Made by a program: the position numbers and the translations under genes
Notes under the pieces: generated by a model
What the model was told of the DNA's origin: nothing
Database searches by the model: none
What the model saw: the letters and a program-made list of their open reading frames with translations, nothing else
Shown here: positions 26,088-35,789 of the stretch, in pieces
Numbering within the stretch: the first letter of the stretch is position 1
Layout: the number at the start of each line of letters is the position of its first letter
Assembly: GCA_046091165.1 (NCBI GenBank)
Contig: JBJTBE010000047.1
Coordinates: forward strand, 1-43,238
Length of the DNA stretch: 43,238 nt
Direction of reading: 5' to 3'
Source of the DNA: F1-60-MAGs163 sp046091165
GTDB lineage: Bacteria; Actinomycetota; Thermoleophilia; Solirubrobacterales; Solirubrobacteraceae

Positions 26088-27545
26088 TTAATCGCGCATT
26101 GCGGGAAAGAGAACCACTTCACGGATCGAGCTCTTTCCGCACACGATCATCACCAGGCGGTCGATCCCGAGCCCGACCCCCGCGGTCGGCGGCATCCCCT
26201 GCTCCAGCGCCTCGACGAATCCCTCGTCGTAGGGCTGGGCCTCCTCGTCGCCGGCCTCGCTGAGGCGCACCTGCTCCTCGAAGCGCCGGCGCTGCTCGTC
26301 CGGGTCGTTGAGCTCGGAGAAGGCGTTGGCAAACTCCATCCCGCCGCAGAACGCCTCGAAGCGTTCCACCAGCCCCGGCTCACTGCGGTGGGCCTTGGCG
26401 AACGGGGAGAGCTCGACCGGATAGTCGGTGATGAAGACCGGGTCGGTGATCTTCGGCTCGACGTACTTGCTGAGCAGGTCGTCGACCAGCTTGGGCCAGG
26501 CGTGGTCCTCGACGTCGAGCTGCACGCGGTCCGAGGCCTCGATCGCCGCGGTCAGGGAGTCGCGGTCGGCGTGGGCCCGGATGTCGATGCCGGTGCCGTC
26601 AAGGACGGCCTGGGCGAGGGGGATCCGCGGCCAGGGTGCCGAGAGGTCGTACTCGCCGTCGTAGCCCACCGCGGCGGCCACCGCCGAGACGACCTCCTCG
26701 ACCCGGACCATCGCGTCCGAGTAGTCGGCGTAGGCCTCGTACCACTCGACCATCGTGAACTCCGGGTTGTGCTTGGTCGAGAGCCCCTCGTTGCGGAAGT
26801 CCTTGCCCAGCTCGTAGACCCTCTCCAGGCCGCCCACGACGCAGCGCTTGAGGTAGAGCTCGGTGGCGATCCGCAGGTAGAGCTCGCGGTCCAGGGCGTT
26901 GTGGTGGGTGGTGAACGGGCGGGCCAGGGCGCCGCCGTAGAGCGGCTGCAGCACCGGGGTCTCGACCTCGACGAACCCGTGCTCGTCCAGGTACCCGCGA
27001 AGGGTGCTGATCACGCGGGCCCTCGTAATGAAGAGCTCGCGCGCCTCCTCGTTGGCCATCAGGTCGAGTTCGCGGCGGCGCTGGCGGGTCTCGACGTCCT
27101 GGAGGCCGTGGTGCTTGTCGGGCGGCGGGCGCAGGCTCTTGGCCAGGACGGCGAAGTCGTCGACCCTGAGGGTCAGCTCGCCGGTGCGGCTGGCAAAGGC
27201 GGTGCCGTCGACGCCGACCAGGTCGCCGAGGTCGAGGTCGACCAGGGTGGCCATCCGCTCGTCGCCCAGGACGTCGGCCCGGGCCTGGAGTTGGATCCGG
27301 CCGCTGCGGTCGACCAGGTCGAGGAAGGCCATCTTGCCCTGGCCGCGCCGGGCGGCCAGCCGGCCGGCCACGCGGTGGGCCGATTCGGTCTCCTCGCCCT
27401 CGCCCAGGCCGGCGTGGGCCGCCTGGACCTCGGCGATCGGGGTGACGCCGGGGTAGTCGTGCGGGAACGGGTCGATTCCCTGCTCTCGCAGGCGCTCCAG
27501 CTTGGCCCGCCTGGCGGCGAGCAGGTCGCTCTGTTCCTCGCTCAC
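26088..27545 (-). CDS. lysS: Lysyl-tRNA synthetase, class II
   Basis: A 485-residue class II LysRS. The OB-fold anticodon-binding domain covers about residues 58-150. Class II motif 2 is visible as KDFRNEGLSTKHNPEFTMVEWY and motif 3 as GLGIDRLVM near the C-terminus. The ELSPFAKAHR segment holds substrate contacts. It starts at GTG27545, 21 bases after the greA stop, so greA and lysS are probably cotranscribed. The synthetase charges tRNA-Lys for translation. Confidence 0.94.
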   Translation of the reverse strand: MSEEQSDLLAARRAKLERLREQGIDPFPHDYPGVTPIAEVQAAHAGLGEGEETESAHRVAGRLAARRGQGKMAFLDLVDRSGRIQLQARADVLGDERMATLVDLDLGDLVGVDGTAFASRTGELTLRVDDFAVLAKSLRPPPDKHHGLQDVETRQRRRELDLMANEEARELFITRARVISTLRGYLDEHGFVEVETPVLQPLYGGALARPFTTHHNALDRELYLRIATELYLKRCVVGGLERVYELGKDFRNEGLSTKHNPEFTMVEWYEAYADYSDAMVRVEEVVSAVAAAVGYDGEYDLSAPWPRIPLAQAVLDGTGIDIRAHADRDSLTAAIEASDRVQLDVEDHAWPKLVDDLLSKYVEPKITDPVFITDYPVELSPFAKAHRSEPGLVERFEAFCGGMEFANAFSELNDPDEQRRRFEEQVRLSEAGDEEAQPYDEGFVEALEQGMPPTAGVGLGIDRLVMIVCGKSSIREVVLFPAMRD

Positions 27546-27566
27546 GGGAGCGACATCATGACGCGG

Positions 27567-28049
27567 CTAGAGGCCGACGTCGATCTTGGTGATCTTCAGC
27601 TTGCGCGCCGGGCCCCGCGGGACCTTCACCGTGACCACCTGGTTGCGCTTGCCGCCAATGAGCGCCGCGCCGATCGGGGACTCGTTGGAGACCTTCATCT
27701 CGGCGGGATCGGCCTCGGCCGAGCCGACGATGGTGAACTTCTGGGACTTGCCGGTCTTCTCGTCCTTTACGTGGACGATGTTCCCGACCTGCACCGTGTC
27801 CTTGGAGACGCTCTTCTTGCTGACGACCTTGGCGGCCCGGATCCGCTCCTCGAGCTGGGCGATCCGCGCCTCGAGCATCGCCTGCTCGTTCTTGGCGTCG
27901 TCGTACTCGGCGTTCTCGGCGATCTCGCCGTAGCCGCGCGCGTCCTTGATCCGCTCGGCCACCTCGCGGCGGCCCTCTCCGGTGAGCTCGTCGAGCTCGG
28001 CCTGGAGCTTCTTCATGCCTGCCGGGGTGAGGATGACTTCCTTGGCCAT
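27567..28049 (-). CDS. greA: Transcription elongation factor GreA
   Basis: A 160-residue GreA. The N-terminal coiled-coil hairpin spans about residues 10-75, and its acidic tip lies in GYGEIAENAEYDDAKNEQ, supplying the carboxylates that help RNA polymerase cleave backtracked RNA. The C-terminal FKBP-like domain includes SPIGAALIGGKRNQVV. The ATG follows AGAGGCAG. A strong promoter lies 60-90 bases upstream. lysS follows closely. Confidence 0.94.
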   Translation of the reverse strand: MAKEVILTPAGMKKLQAELDELTGEGRREVAERIKDARGYGEIAENAEYDDAKNEQAMLEARIAQLEERIRAAKVVSKKSVSKDTVQVGNIVHVKDEKTGKSQKFTIVGSAEADPAEMKVSNESPIGAALIGGKRNQVVTVKVPRGPARKLKITKIDVGL

Positions 28050-28112
28050 TCTGCCTCTGATTCGCCGCCGTTATGGGGTTTTCCACCGGGCGTCGGCCGC
28101 GGCGAGTCGCGC

Positions 28113-28141
28113 AGTATAGCGGCGGTCCTGCAGGCTGTCAG
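28113..28141 (-). promoter_or_regulatory. Sigma-70-type promoter of greA-lysS
   Basis: On the minus strand CTGACA (28141-28136) and TATACT (28118-28113) each match the consensus at five of six positions and are separated by exactly 17 bases. The dus stop codon TGA (28140-28138) lies inside the -35 box. Transcription would start near 28106 and give a leader of about 56 bases before greA. This is the best promoter seen in the window. Confidence 0.75.
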
Positions 28142-29136
28142 GCCGCCGGGACCGGCACCAGCCCCGCGAAAATTACGCGTGCCTGCGCCAGGCCCTCGGC
28201 CTGCTGCATCTCGCGGTGGGCCTCCTTGCCGGCGCCGATCCGGTCCACGTACCACGGGTAGAAGGTCCGCAGGTAGCGGCCGGCCTTCTCCTCCCCGAAG
28301 TGCTCGGAGGCCCGGTCGCAGACCCACTCGAACTCGGCGAGGACCTCCTCGGGCGTGGGCTCCCCGTCGCGCAGCCCCAGCACCTGCTCGAAGAGCCACG
28401 GATTGCCGAACGAGCCGCGCGCCAGCATCACGGCGTCGGCCCCGCTCTGGCGCCGGGCCTCGAGCGTGGCCTCGTGGTCGCTCAGCCCGCCGGAGATGAT
28501 CACCGGCACCGGAAGCTCCTCCACCAGGCGGGCGGCCAGCTCGTAGTCCGGGGTTCCCTTGTGATGAACCTGCGCCGAGCGGGGGTGGAAGGCGATGGCG
28601 GCCACCCCGGCCTCGTCGACCAGCCGCACCGCGAGGGCGAAGCCGTCGGTCTCGCCGGTCTTGCGCCCGGAGCGCAGCTTCACGGTTACCGGCAGCCCGC
28701 TTCCCTCGCCGGCGGCGCGGGCGATGGCCACGGCGGTGGCGGGGTCGGAGATCAGCGCCGAACCGGCCCCGTTGCGGCAGACCTTCGGCACCGGGCAGCC
28801 CATGTTCAGGTCGATGATGTCGGCGCCGGCCTGCGCGGCGGTTTCGGCGGCCGAACGCATCACGTCAGGGTCCTGGCCGAAGAGCTGGAGGGCGACCGGC
28901 CCCTCGTACTCGCGCTCACGGGGGTCGATCACCAGGAGCTCGCGCATCGTCTTCTCGTTGCGGTGGTGGATGGCGAAGCTCGAGATCATCTCGCTGAAGA
29001 CGATCCCGGCCCCGTAGCGCTTGGCCTGCAGGCGCACGAACCAGTTCCCGATCCCGGCCAGCGGCGCAAGCGCCACCCGGTTGGGGATGTCCAGGCCGCC
29101 GATGGAGAACGGCTCGGTGAGGGGCGGGAGGGCCAT
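28138..29136 (-). CDS. dusB: tRNA-dihydrouridine synthase (DusB type)
   Basis: A 332-residue FMN-dependent TIM-barrel enzyme that reduces uridines in tRNA. The opening NRVALAPLAGIGNWFVR binds the flavin phosphate side. LNMGCPVPKV (110-119) carries the probable catalytic Cys114. VTVKLRSG and the PVIISGGLSD and VMLARGSFGNPWLF segments are typical of the family. It starts 29 bases after coaX and precedes greA; in Bacillus dusB also stands directly before lysS. The assignment to subtype DusB rests on this order and on general similarity. Confidence 0.9.
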   Translation of the reverse strand: MALPPLTEPFSIGGLDIPNRVALAPLAGIGNWFVRLQAKRYGAGIVFSEMISSFAIHHRNEKTMRELLVIDPREREYEGPVALQLFGQDPDVMRSAAETAAQAGADIIDLNMGCPVPKVCRNGAGSALISDPATAVAIARAAGEGSGLPVTVKLRSGRKTGETDGFALAVRLVDEAGVAAIAFHPRSAQVHHKGTPDYELAARLVEELPVPVIISGGLSDHEATLEARRQSGADAVMLARGSFGNPWLFEQVLGLRDGEPTPEEVLAEFEWVCDRASEHFGEEKAGRYLRTFYPWYVDRIGAGKEAHREMQQAEGLAQARVIFAGLVPVPAA

Positions 29137-29165
29137 GGCCGCAGGTTAGCCCGCGGGCCCCCGGC

Positions 29166-29930
29166 TCAGCGGTTGCGCTCTTCGATGATCCGCAGGCCCT
29201 CGAGGGTGAGCAGGTCGTCGACCTCGCTGATCCGCTCGCAGAACGGGACGATGTGGTGGGCCAGGCCGCCGGTGGCGATAACCGAGGCGTCATCGCCCAG
29301 CTCGTCCAGGAGGCGGTCGAGGATCCCGTCGACCATGGCGGCGAAGCCGTAGATCACCCCGGAACGGATCGCCTCGATCGTCGACTTGCCGATCAGGGCC
29401 CGCGGCTCGACGAGGTCGACCTTCGGGAGCTTGGCCGCGCGCTCGGCCAGCGCTTCGACCGAGATCTCCACCCCCGGGCTGATGATCCCTCCCAGGTACT
29501 CGCCGGCCTCGGAGACCGGGTCCCAGGTGATGGCGGTGCCGAAGTCCACGACGATGCAGGCCCCGCCGAAGCGCTCGTAGGCGGCCACGGCGTTGACCAG
29601 GCGGTCGGCCCCGATCTCGCGCGGGTTGTCGTAACGCAGCGGCATCCCGGTCTTCAGCCCGGGCCCGACCACGAGCATCTCGTGGCCGAGGTAGCGGTCG
29701 GCCATCTCGGCCCACTGGGGGCCGAGCTCGGGGACCGTCGAGGAGACGATCGAGGACCCGATGTCGGCCAGGCCCATTCCCCTCAGCTCGACGAGGTTGC
29801 GCAGTGCCGCGCCGAGCTCGTCGGCGGTCGAGTCACGGATCGTGGCGAAGCGCCAGTGCTCCACCATCTCGCCGTCGCGGTAGGCGGCGAAGTGGGTCTG
29901 CGTGTTGCCTACGTCTGCGGCGAGCAGCAT
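29166..29930 (-). CDS. coaX: Type III pantothenate kinase
   Basis: A 255-residue CoaX, first enzyme of coenzyme A synthesis. The ASKHA-fold phosphate motif is DVGNTQTHF near the N-terminus. GADRLVNAVAAYE and VVDFGTAITWD hold the pantothenate-binding and second phosphate motifs, and YLGGIISPG is the family signature. ATG29930 has GAGGGCG upstream, which overlaps the stop region of the DUF4282 gene. The longer reading to 29990 would enter that gene and was rejected. coaX also neighbours ftsH in Bacillus. Confidence 0.93.
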   Translation of the reverse strand: MLLAADVGNTQTHFAAYRDGEMVEHWRFATIRDSTADELGAALRNLVELRGMGLADIGSSIVSSTVPELGPQWAEMADRYLGHEMLVVGPGLKTGMPLRYDNPREIGADRLVNAVAAYERFGGACIVVDFGTAITWDPVSEAGEYLGGIISPGVEISVEALAERAAKLPKVDLVEPRALIGKSTIEAIRSGVIYGFAAMVDGILDRLLDELGDDASVIATGGLAHHIVPFCERISEVDDLLTLEGLRIIEERNR

Positions 29931-29940
29931 CGCCGCGCCC

Positions 29941-30330
29941 TCAGGCAGCCGGCGGGGGCGGCTGCGGAGCCACCGGCTGCGGGGCGCCACCCTGCATGTG
30001 GTTGAGCTGCTGGCGCTCGAGGAAGGCGATCTCGCGGTTGGTCTCGAGAATCCTGAAGATCGCCACCAGGACCTCGAAGGCGATGCGGGCGAGGATGATG
30101 TAGAGAAGGGCGACCAGGGGCCCGACGATCACGGCGATGATGATCGCCACGACCGAGCCGGAGATGATCGCCGTGGCGATGTAGCCGATCAGCCCCAGGA
30201 CCACCAGGACGATCACGATCAGGTAGAGCCACTTCACCACGCGCGTGGTCACCACCCGCGAGAAATTCAGGTCGAAGAGGCTGGAGAAGAAGCCGGCGCG
30301 CGCGGTCGGCATCGTCGGGGGGACGCTCAT
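29941..30330 (-). CDS. DUF4282-type small membrane protein
   Basis: A 129-residue protein with two membrane helices (about 33-55 and 58-82) and cytoplasmic ends; the C-terminus is Gln/Pro rich (GGAPQPVAPQPPPP). The pattern FFSSLFDLNFSRVVTTRVVKWLY before the first helix and ILARIAFEVLVAIFRI after the second matches DUF4282, a family of unknown role. ATG30330 was chosen over an upstream ATG at 30366. TACGGT lies eight bases before it, which would suit a leaderless transcript. coaX follows ten bases later and is probably cotranscribed. Confidence 0.75.
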   Translation of the reverse strand: MSVPPTMPTARAGFFSSLFDLNFSRVVTTRVVKWLYLIVIVLVVLGLIGYIATAIISGSVVAIIIAVIVGPLVALLYIILARIAFEVLVAIFRILETNREIAFLERQQLNHMQGGAPQPVAPQPPPPAA

Positions 30331-30392
30331 CGCCCGCAACCGTAGCGAACGGGCGCGATCGGGCACGACAGCGAGCGGTTACGATCGCAGCC
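30331..30392. promoter_or_regulatory. Divergent leaderless-type promoter pair (DUF4282 / GST-like)
   Basis: Between two divergent ATG codons, each strand has a TANNNT -10-like box close to its start. On the minus strand it is TACGGT (30344-30339), eight bases before ATG30330. On the plus strand it is TACGAT (30380-30385), seven bases before ATG30393. No good -35 was found. The spacing is what is expected for leaderless mRNAs, which are common in actinobacteria. Confidence 0.35.
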
Positions 30393-31133
30393 ATGGACAT
30401 CAGGCTCTACGTCGTAAACGGCTCTCACCCCTGCGTAACGGTCGAGAAGGCCCTGCAGCTCAAGCACCTCCCCTACAGCGTGGTCGAGCTTCCCCCGCCG
30501 GCCCACATGGCGGTTATGAAGCTGCGCTTCGGCAAGCGGACGGTGCCCGGAATCGAGATCGACGGAGAGAAGATCAGCGGCTCGCGCGAGATCCTCCGCC
30601 GGCTCGACCTGATCGTGCCCGAGCCGCCGCTCTTTCCGGCCGACGCCAGCGGGCGCGCGGCGGTCGAGGAGGCCGAGGCCTGGGGCGACGACATCCTGCA
30701 GCCGATGGTCCGTCGCCTCCTCTGGCCGACCTTCAAGGCCCGGCCCGAGCTGCTCGCCGCCTACTCGGAGGGGTCGAAGCTGCCGCCGATCCCCGCGCCG
30801 GTGCTCAAGGCCTCCGCGCCCCTGATCACCACGATCGAGATGAAGGCCAACGGCGCCAGCGAGGTCACCTACCGCGAGGACCTGCGCACTCTGCCGGCGG
30901 TTCTCGACCACGTCGACGGGCTCGTCGCCGCCGGGACGATCGGGGGCGGGCAGCCGAACGCCGCCGACCTGCAGATCCTCCCCTCCCTGGCGCTGCTCAT
31001 GACGATGGCCGACCTGCGCGCCCTGATCGAGCCCCGGCCCTGCGGCCAGGCGACGCTGCGCCTCTTCCCCGACACGCCGGTGCGCGCGCCCAGCGGCTCC
31101 ATCCCCCCCGGCCTGCTCCCCGCCACCGCCTGA
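30393..31133 (+). CDS. Glutathione S-transferase-like protein
   Basis: A 246-residue protein with a GST N-terminal thioredoxin-fold domain. It opens IRLYVVNGSHPC with Cys14, then has KALQLKHLPYSVVEL, the cis-Pro motif TVPGIEID (about 50-57) and the SGSREILRRLD contact motif. The C-terminal half is helical and fits the GST all-alpha domain, with PNAADLQI near residue 192. It is the only plus-strand gene between 12 and 39 kb, interrupting the folK/coaX neighbourhood. Most actinobacteria use mycothiol rather than glutathione, so the thiol partner is uncertain and a non-GSH role (for example peroxide or isomerase chemistry) is possible. Confidence 0.75.
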   Translation: MDIRLYVVNGSHPCVTVEKALQLKHLPYSVVELPPPAHMAVMKLRFGKRTVPGIEIDGEKISGSREILRRLDLIVPEPPLFPADASGRAAVEEAEAWGDDILQPMVRRLLWPTFKARPELLAAYSEGSKLPPIPAPVLKASAPLITTIEMKANGASEVTYREDLRTLPAVLDHVDGLVAAGTIGGGQPNAADLQILPSLALLMTMADLRALIEPRPCGQATLRLFPDTPVRAPSGSIPPGLLPATA

Positions 31134-31145
31134 CCGTCGGTCGGT

Positions 31146-31652
31146 TCAGCCGCCGACGTTCAGGGGGTCGCCCTCGCGGCGCACGCCCTCATCGAAGCCG
31201 AGCTGCTCGAAGGCCTCGGAGAGGCGGATGCCGTCGGGCGTCTGGAGGTCGAAGTCGAGCTCGAGCAGGGGGATGAGGACGAACCGCCGGCTGGTGGCCT
31301 GCTCATGGGGCAGCGTCAGCCGCTCGCTCTCGTAGGCCAGGTCGCCCAGGAGCAGGAGGTCGATGTCGATCGGGCGCGGGCCGTGGCGCACCCCGCCCTC
31401 GAGGTCGCGCCCGAGCTGGGCCTCGATCTCCTTGGCCAGGTCGAGCAGCTCCTCGGGGCCCAGGTCGGTCTCGATCCGCAGGCAGCAGTTGAGGAAGGCC
31501 GGCTGGTCGAGAACCTCGCCGACCGGGTCGGTGTCGTAGGTCGAGGAGGAGGCCAGCACGCGCACCCCGCCTGCGGCGAGCGCGTCGGCGGCGGCCTGGA
31601 GGGCCGTCCGGCGGTCGCCGACGTTGGAACCGAGCCCGAGGTAGCCGATCAC
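31146..31652 (-). CDS. folK: 2-amino-4-hydroxy-6-hydroxymethyldihydropteridine pyrophosphokinase
   Basis: A 168-residue HPPK of the folate pathway, transferring pyrophosphate from ATP to hydroxymethyl-dihydropterin. GYLGLGSNVGDR opens the protein. RHGPRPIDIDLLLLGD (about 90-105) holds the magnesium-binding aspartates, and LPHEQATSRRFVLIPLLEL completes the family pattern. The start is GTG31652, behind GAGAGGA and 13 bases after the thioesterase stop. The reading up to 31817 is the other frame of that gene. Confidence 0.93.
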   Translation of the reverse strand: MIGYLGLGSNVGDRRTALQAAADALAAGGVRVLASSSTYDTDPVGEVLDQPAFLNCCLRIETDLGPEELLDLAKEIEAQLGRDLEGGVRHGPRPIDIDLLLLGDLAYESERLTLPHEQATSRRFVLIPLLELDFDLQTPDGIRLSEAFEQLGFDEGVRREGDPLNVGG

Positions 31653-31665
31653 GCGACGTATCCTC

Positions 31666-32472
31666 TCAGCGCGGCGGCAGGAGCGCGGCCAGCTGGCGGG
31701 ACTGGGCGAGGAGCGTTCCCCCGGGCGACCAGAGCCGGGCGTCCTCCTCGACGAACGAGCCGGCGGCGAATTCGGACTCGAAGATGCCCAGCACCGGCTC
31801 CTGCGGAGAAGTCTCAAGTGCAGCTTGAGGGTTGCGGAAGTGGATGGTCAGGTCGATCGTCGGCACGCCGACCGGGTCGACGACGCTCAGCAGGGTCGGC
31901 GGCAGCCAGACGTCGGAGAGGAAGGCGAGCAGCGCCGCGTCGTAACGGTGGGGCTCCCGCAGCCGGATCCAGCCGCCGGTATAGGCCTCCTGGCCGCCGG
32001 CGAAGGGCGTCCCTCCCACCGCCGGGCGCATCTCGACGCGCTGGGCAACCGGCGGCATCTCGTCGACCACCGGCCAGGGCTCGATCGCCGAGGCCGGCTC
32101 GACCTCCGGCATCTCGCCGGCAAACTCCAGCGGGGAGCCGAAGTCACCGGCCAGTGCGCCGACGGCCAGCACGCAGGCCTTCCCGTCCTGGACGGCCCGG
32201 GCCGTAACGCTGGTCAGGGTGCGCCCCTGGCGCTCCACGGTTACCCCGACATCCAGCGGGCCGTTGTCGGGCGGACGCAGGTAATGGAGGGTCAGGGAGC
32301 GGAGGGGGCGCGCGGGGTCGGCGACCTGCGCCTCGACCGCCCGCACGATGATCGCAGCCAGGTAGCCGCCGTTGGCCCCGCGGGGCACCGCCCAGCCCTC
32401 GCTGCAGTCGGCGCGCCAGAGGCCTTCGCCGGCCGGCTCGACCGCTGTCGCCTCGGCGAAGAGGTCGCTCAA
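31666..32472 (-). CDS. TesB-like acyl-CoA thioesterase family protein
   Basis: A 268-residue double hot-dog thioesterase. The first half has WAVPRGANGGYLAAIIVRAVEAQ and RSLTLHYLRPP, and the second half has TIDLTIHFRNPQ and a closing LLAQSRQLAALL. Both patterns match the thioesterase-like superfamily related to TesB. The start appears to be TTG32472, which overlaps the folB TGA in TTGA; longer readings to 32979 lie inside folB and folP. It sits between folB and folK although fatty acyl-CoA hydrolysis has no known part in folate synthesis. The substrate is unknown. Confidence 0.78.
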   Translation of the reverse strand: MSDLFAEATAVEPAGEGLWRADCSEGWAVPRGANGGYLAAIIVRAVEAQVADPARPLRSLTLHYLRPPDNGPLDVGVTVERQGRTLTSVTARAVQDGKACVLAVGALAGDFGSPLEFAGEMPEVEPASAIEPWPVVDEMPPVAQRVEMRPAVGGTPFAGGQEAYTGGWIRLREPHRYDAALLAFLSDVWLPPTLLSVVDPVGVPTIDLTIHFRNPQAALETSPQEPVLGIFESEFAAGSFVEEDARLWSPGGTLLAQSRQLAALLPPR

Positions 32473-32897
32473 TCTTCCGTCTCGGCCGCGCTGCGCCACA
32501 GCTCGACCGAAACCGACTCGACCGGGAGGGCGATAGGCGGCTCGGGCTTGCTGGCCTTGATCCACACCTCGACGGCCCCGAACTCGTCGACCATCCGGTC
32601 GGCGATATCTGAGCAGAGAGACTCGAGCGTCCGGTAGGAGCGGCGCTGTGCGGCCAGGGCGACCGACTCGCAGACCGCGCCGTAGTCGATCGTGTCCTGC
32701 ACCCGGTCGGTGACCGTCGCGTCGCAGTCGGCGATGTCGAAGCGCAGGTCGAGCACGAGGCGCTGGCCGATCTCCTGCTCGGCGTCGGTGACGCCGTGGT
32801 GGGTGTAGAGGGAGAGGCCGGTGACCTCGACGCTCACCGAGGTCCGGGCCCCGGTCTCCTCGTCGAAGTCGCCCTCGAACTCCTCCTCCCCGCTCAT
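32469..32897 (-). CDS. folB: Dihydroneopterin aldolase
   Basis: A 142-residue FolB that cleaves dihydroneopterin in the folate pathway. After an acidic 20-residue N-terminus, LSLYTHHGVTDAEQEIGQRLVLDL is the family signature, DTIDYGAVCESV binds the pterin, and IKASKPEPPIALPVESVSVEL carries the catalytic Lys. The ATG overlaps the folP TGA (ATGA) and its own stop overlaps the thioesterase TTG, so three genes are coupled in a chain. Confidence 0.92.
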   Translation of the reverse strand: MSGEEEFEGDFDEETGARTSVSVEVTGLSLYTHHGVTDAEQEIGQRLVLDLRFDIADCDATVTDRVQDTIDYGAVCESVALAAQRRSYRTLESLCSDIADRMVDEFGAVEVWIKASKPEPPIALPVESVSVELWRSAAETED

Positions 32898-33703
32898 CGC
32901 GCGCCCAACGTAGCAGCCGCCACCTTGAGCCCATCGACGGTCGCCGCGACGTCGTGGGCCCGCAGCACCGAGGCGCCACGCTCCCAGGCGAGCACCGCGG
33001 CGGCGACCGACGCCGCCACCCTCGCCGCCGGCTCCTCGCGCCCGGTGATGGCCCCGAGGAAGCGCTTGCGCGAGAGGCCGGCGACCACCGGGAAGCCGAT
33101 GGCGGCGATCTCGTCGAGCCGGCCCAGGAGCTCGAGGTTGTGCTCGAGGCTCTTGCCGAAGCCGATGCCCGGGTCGAGCTGGATCCGTTCGGGCGCGATG
33201 CCCGCCCCGACGGCGGCCTCGGCCCGCCCGGCCAGGAAGGCGACGACCTCGCCGACGACGTCCTCGTAGCTGGGGTCCTCCTGCATGGTCCTGGGAGTCC
33301 CGGCCATGTGCATCAGGCAGACCTCGCAGCCGGCTTCGGCCACGACCTGGGCCATGCGCGGATCGCCGCGCAGCGCCGTTACGTCGTTCACGTAGGAGGC
33401 CCCGGCGGCCAGCGCGGCCTCGGCCACGGAGGCCTTCATCGTGTCGATGCTGATCACCGCGCCGGGTGCGTGCCCGTGGAGCGCGCGCACCACCGGCTCG
33501 ATGCGGCGCAGCTCCTCGGCCTCGTCGACCGGCTCGGCCCCGGGGCGGGTCGACTCACCGCCCACGTCGAGGATCGCCGCGCCCTCGGCGTGGAGCTCGA
33601 GCCCGTGGGCGACGGCGGCTTCAGGGTCGAGCCAGAGGCCGCCGTCGGAAAAGGAGTCGGGCGTCACGTTGACGACGCCCATCACCGTCCATGGTCGCCC
33701 CAC
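32894..33703 (-). CDS. folP: Dihydropteroate synthase
   Basis: A 269-residue DHPS, the target of sulfonamides, which joins p-aminobenzoate to the pterin. MGVVNVTPDSFSDGG near the N-terminus and DVGGESTRPGAEP are the pterin and pyrophosphate loops, and VVAGLSRKRFLG is the third signature. The start is uncertain. GTG33703 leaves 22 bases after ftsH and gives normal length; ATG33682 would be short, and the reading to 33781 overlaps ftsH. Its stop overlaps folB. Confidence 0.9.
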   Translation of the reverse strand: MGRPWTVMGVVNVTPDSFSDGGLWLDPEAAVAHGLELHAEGAAILDVGGESTRPGAEPVDEAEELRRIEPVVRALHGHAPGAVISIDTMKASVAEAALAAGASYVNDVTALRGDPRMAQVVAEAGCEVCLMHMAGTPRTMQEDPSYEDVVGEVVAFLAGRAEAAVGAGIAPERIQLDPGIGFGKSLEHNLELLGRLDEIAAIGFPVVAGLSRKRFLGAITGREEPAARVAASVAAAVLAWERGASVLRAHDVAATVDGLKVAAATLGAR

Positions 33704-33725
33704 GGCCGGGACCGCTGCCCTTATC

Positions 33726-35714
<1,989 letters not shown>

Positions 35715-35789
35715 CGTCTGTTCAGTGCCTCTCCGGGGCTCCTGGAGCCTTGGATTCAGGGCCGTGAAGGGTAACAGCCGCGCGCAGGC

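Noticed and set aside
26388..28499. Long open frame of 703 codons on the plus strand opposite lysS and greA
   Set aside because: It mirrors the real genes and has no recognisable motif or ribosome-binding site.
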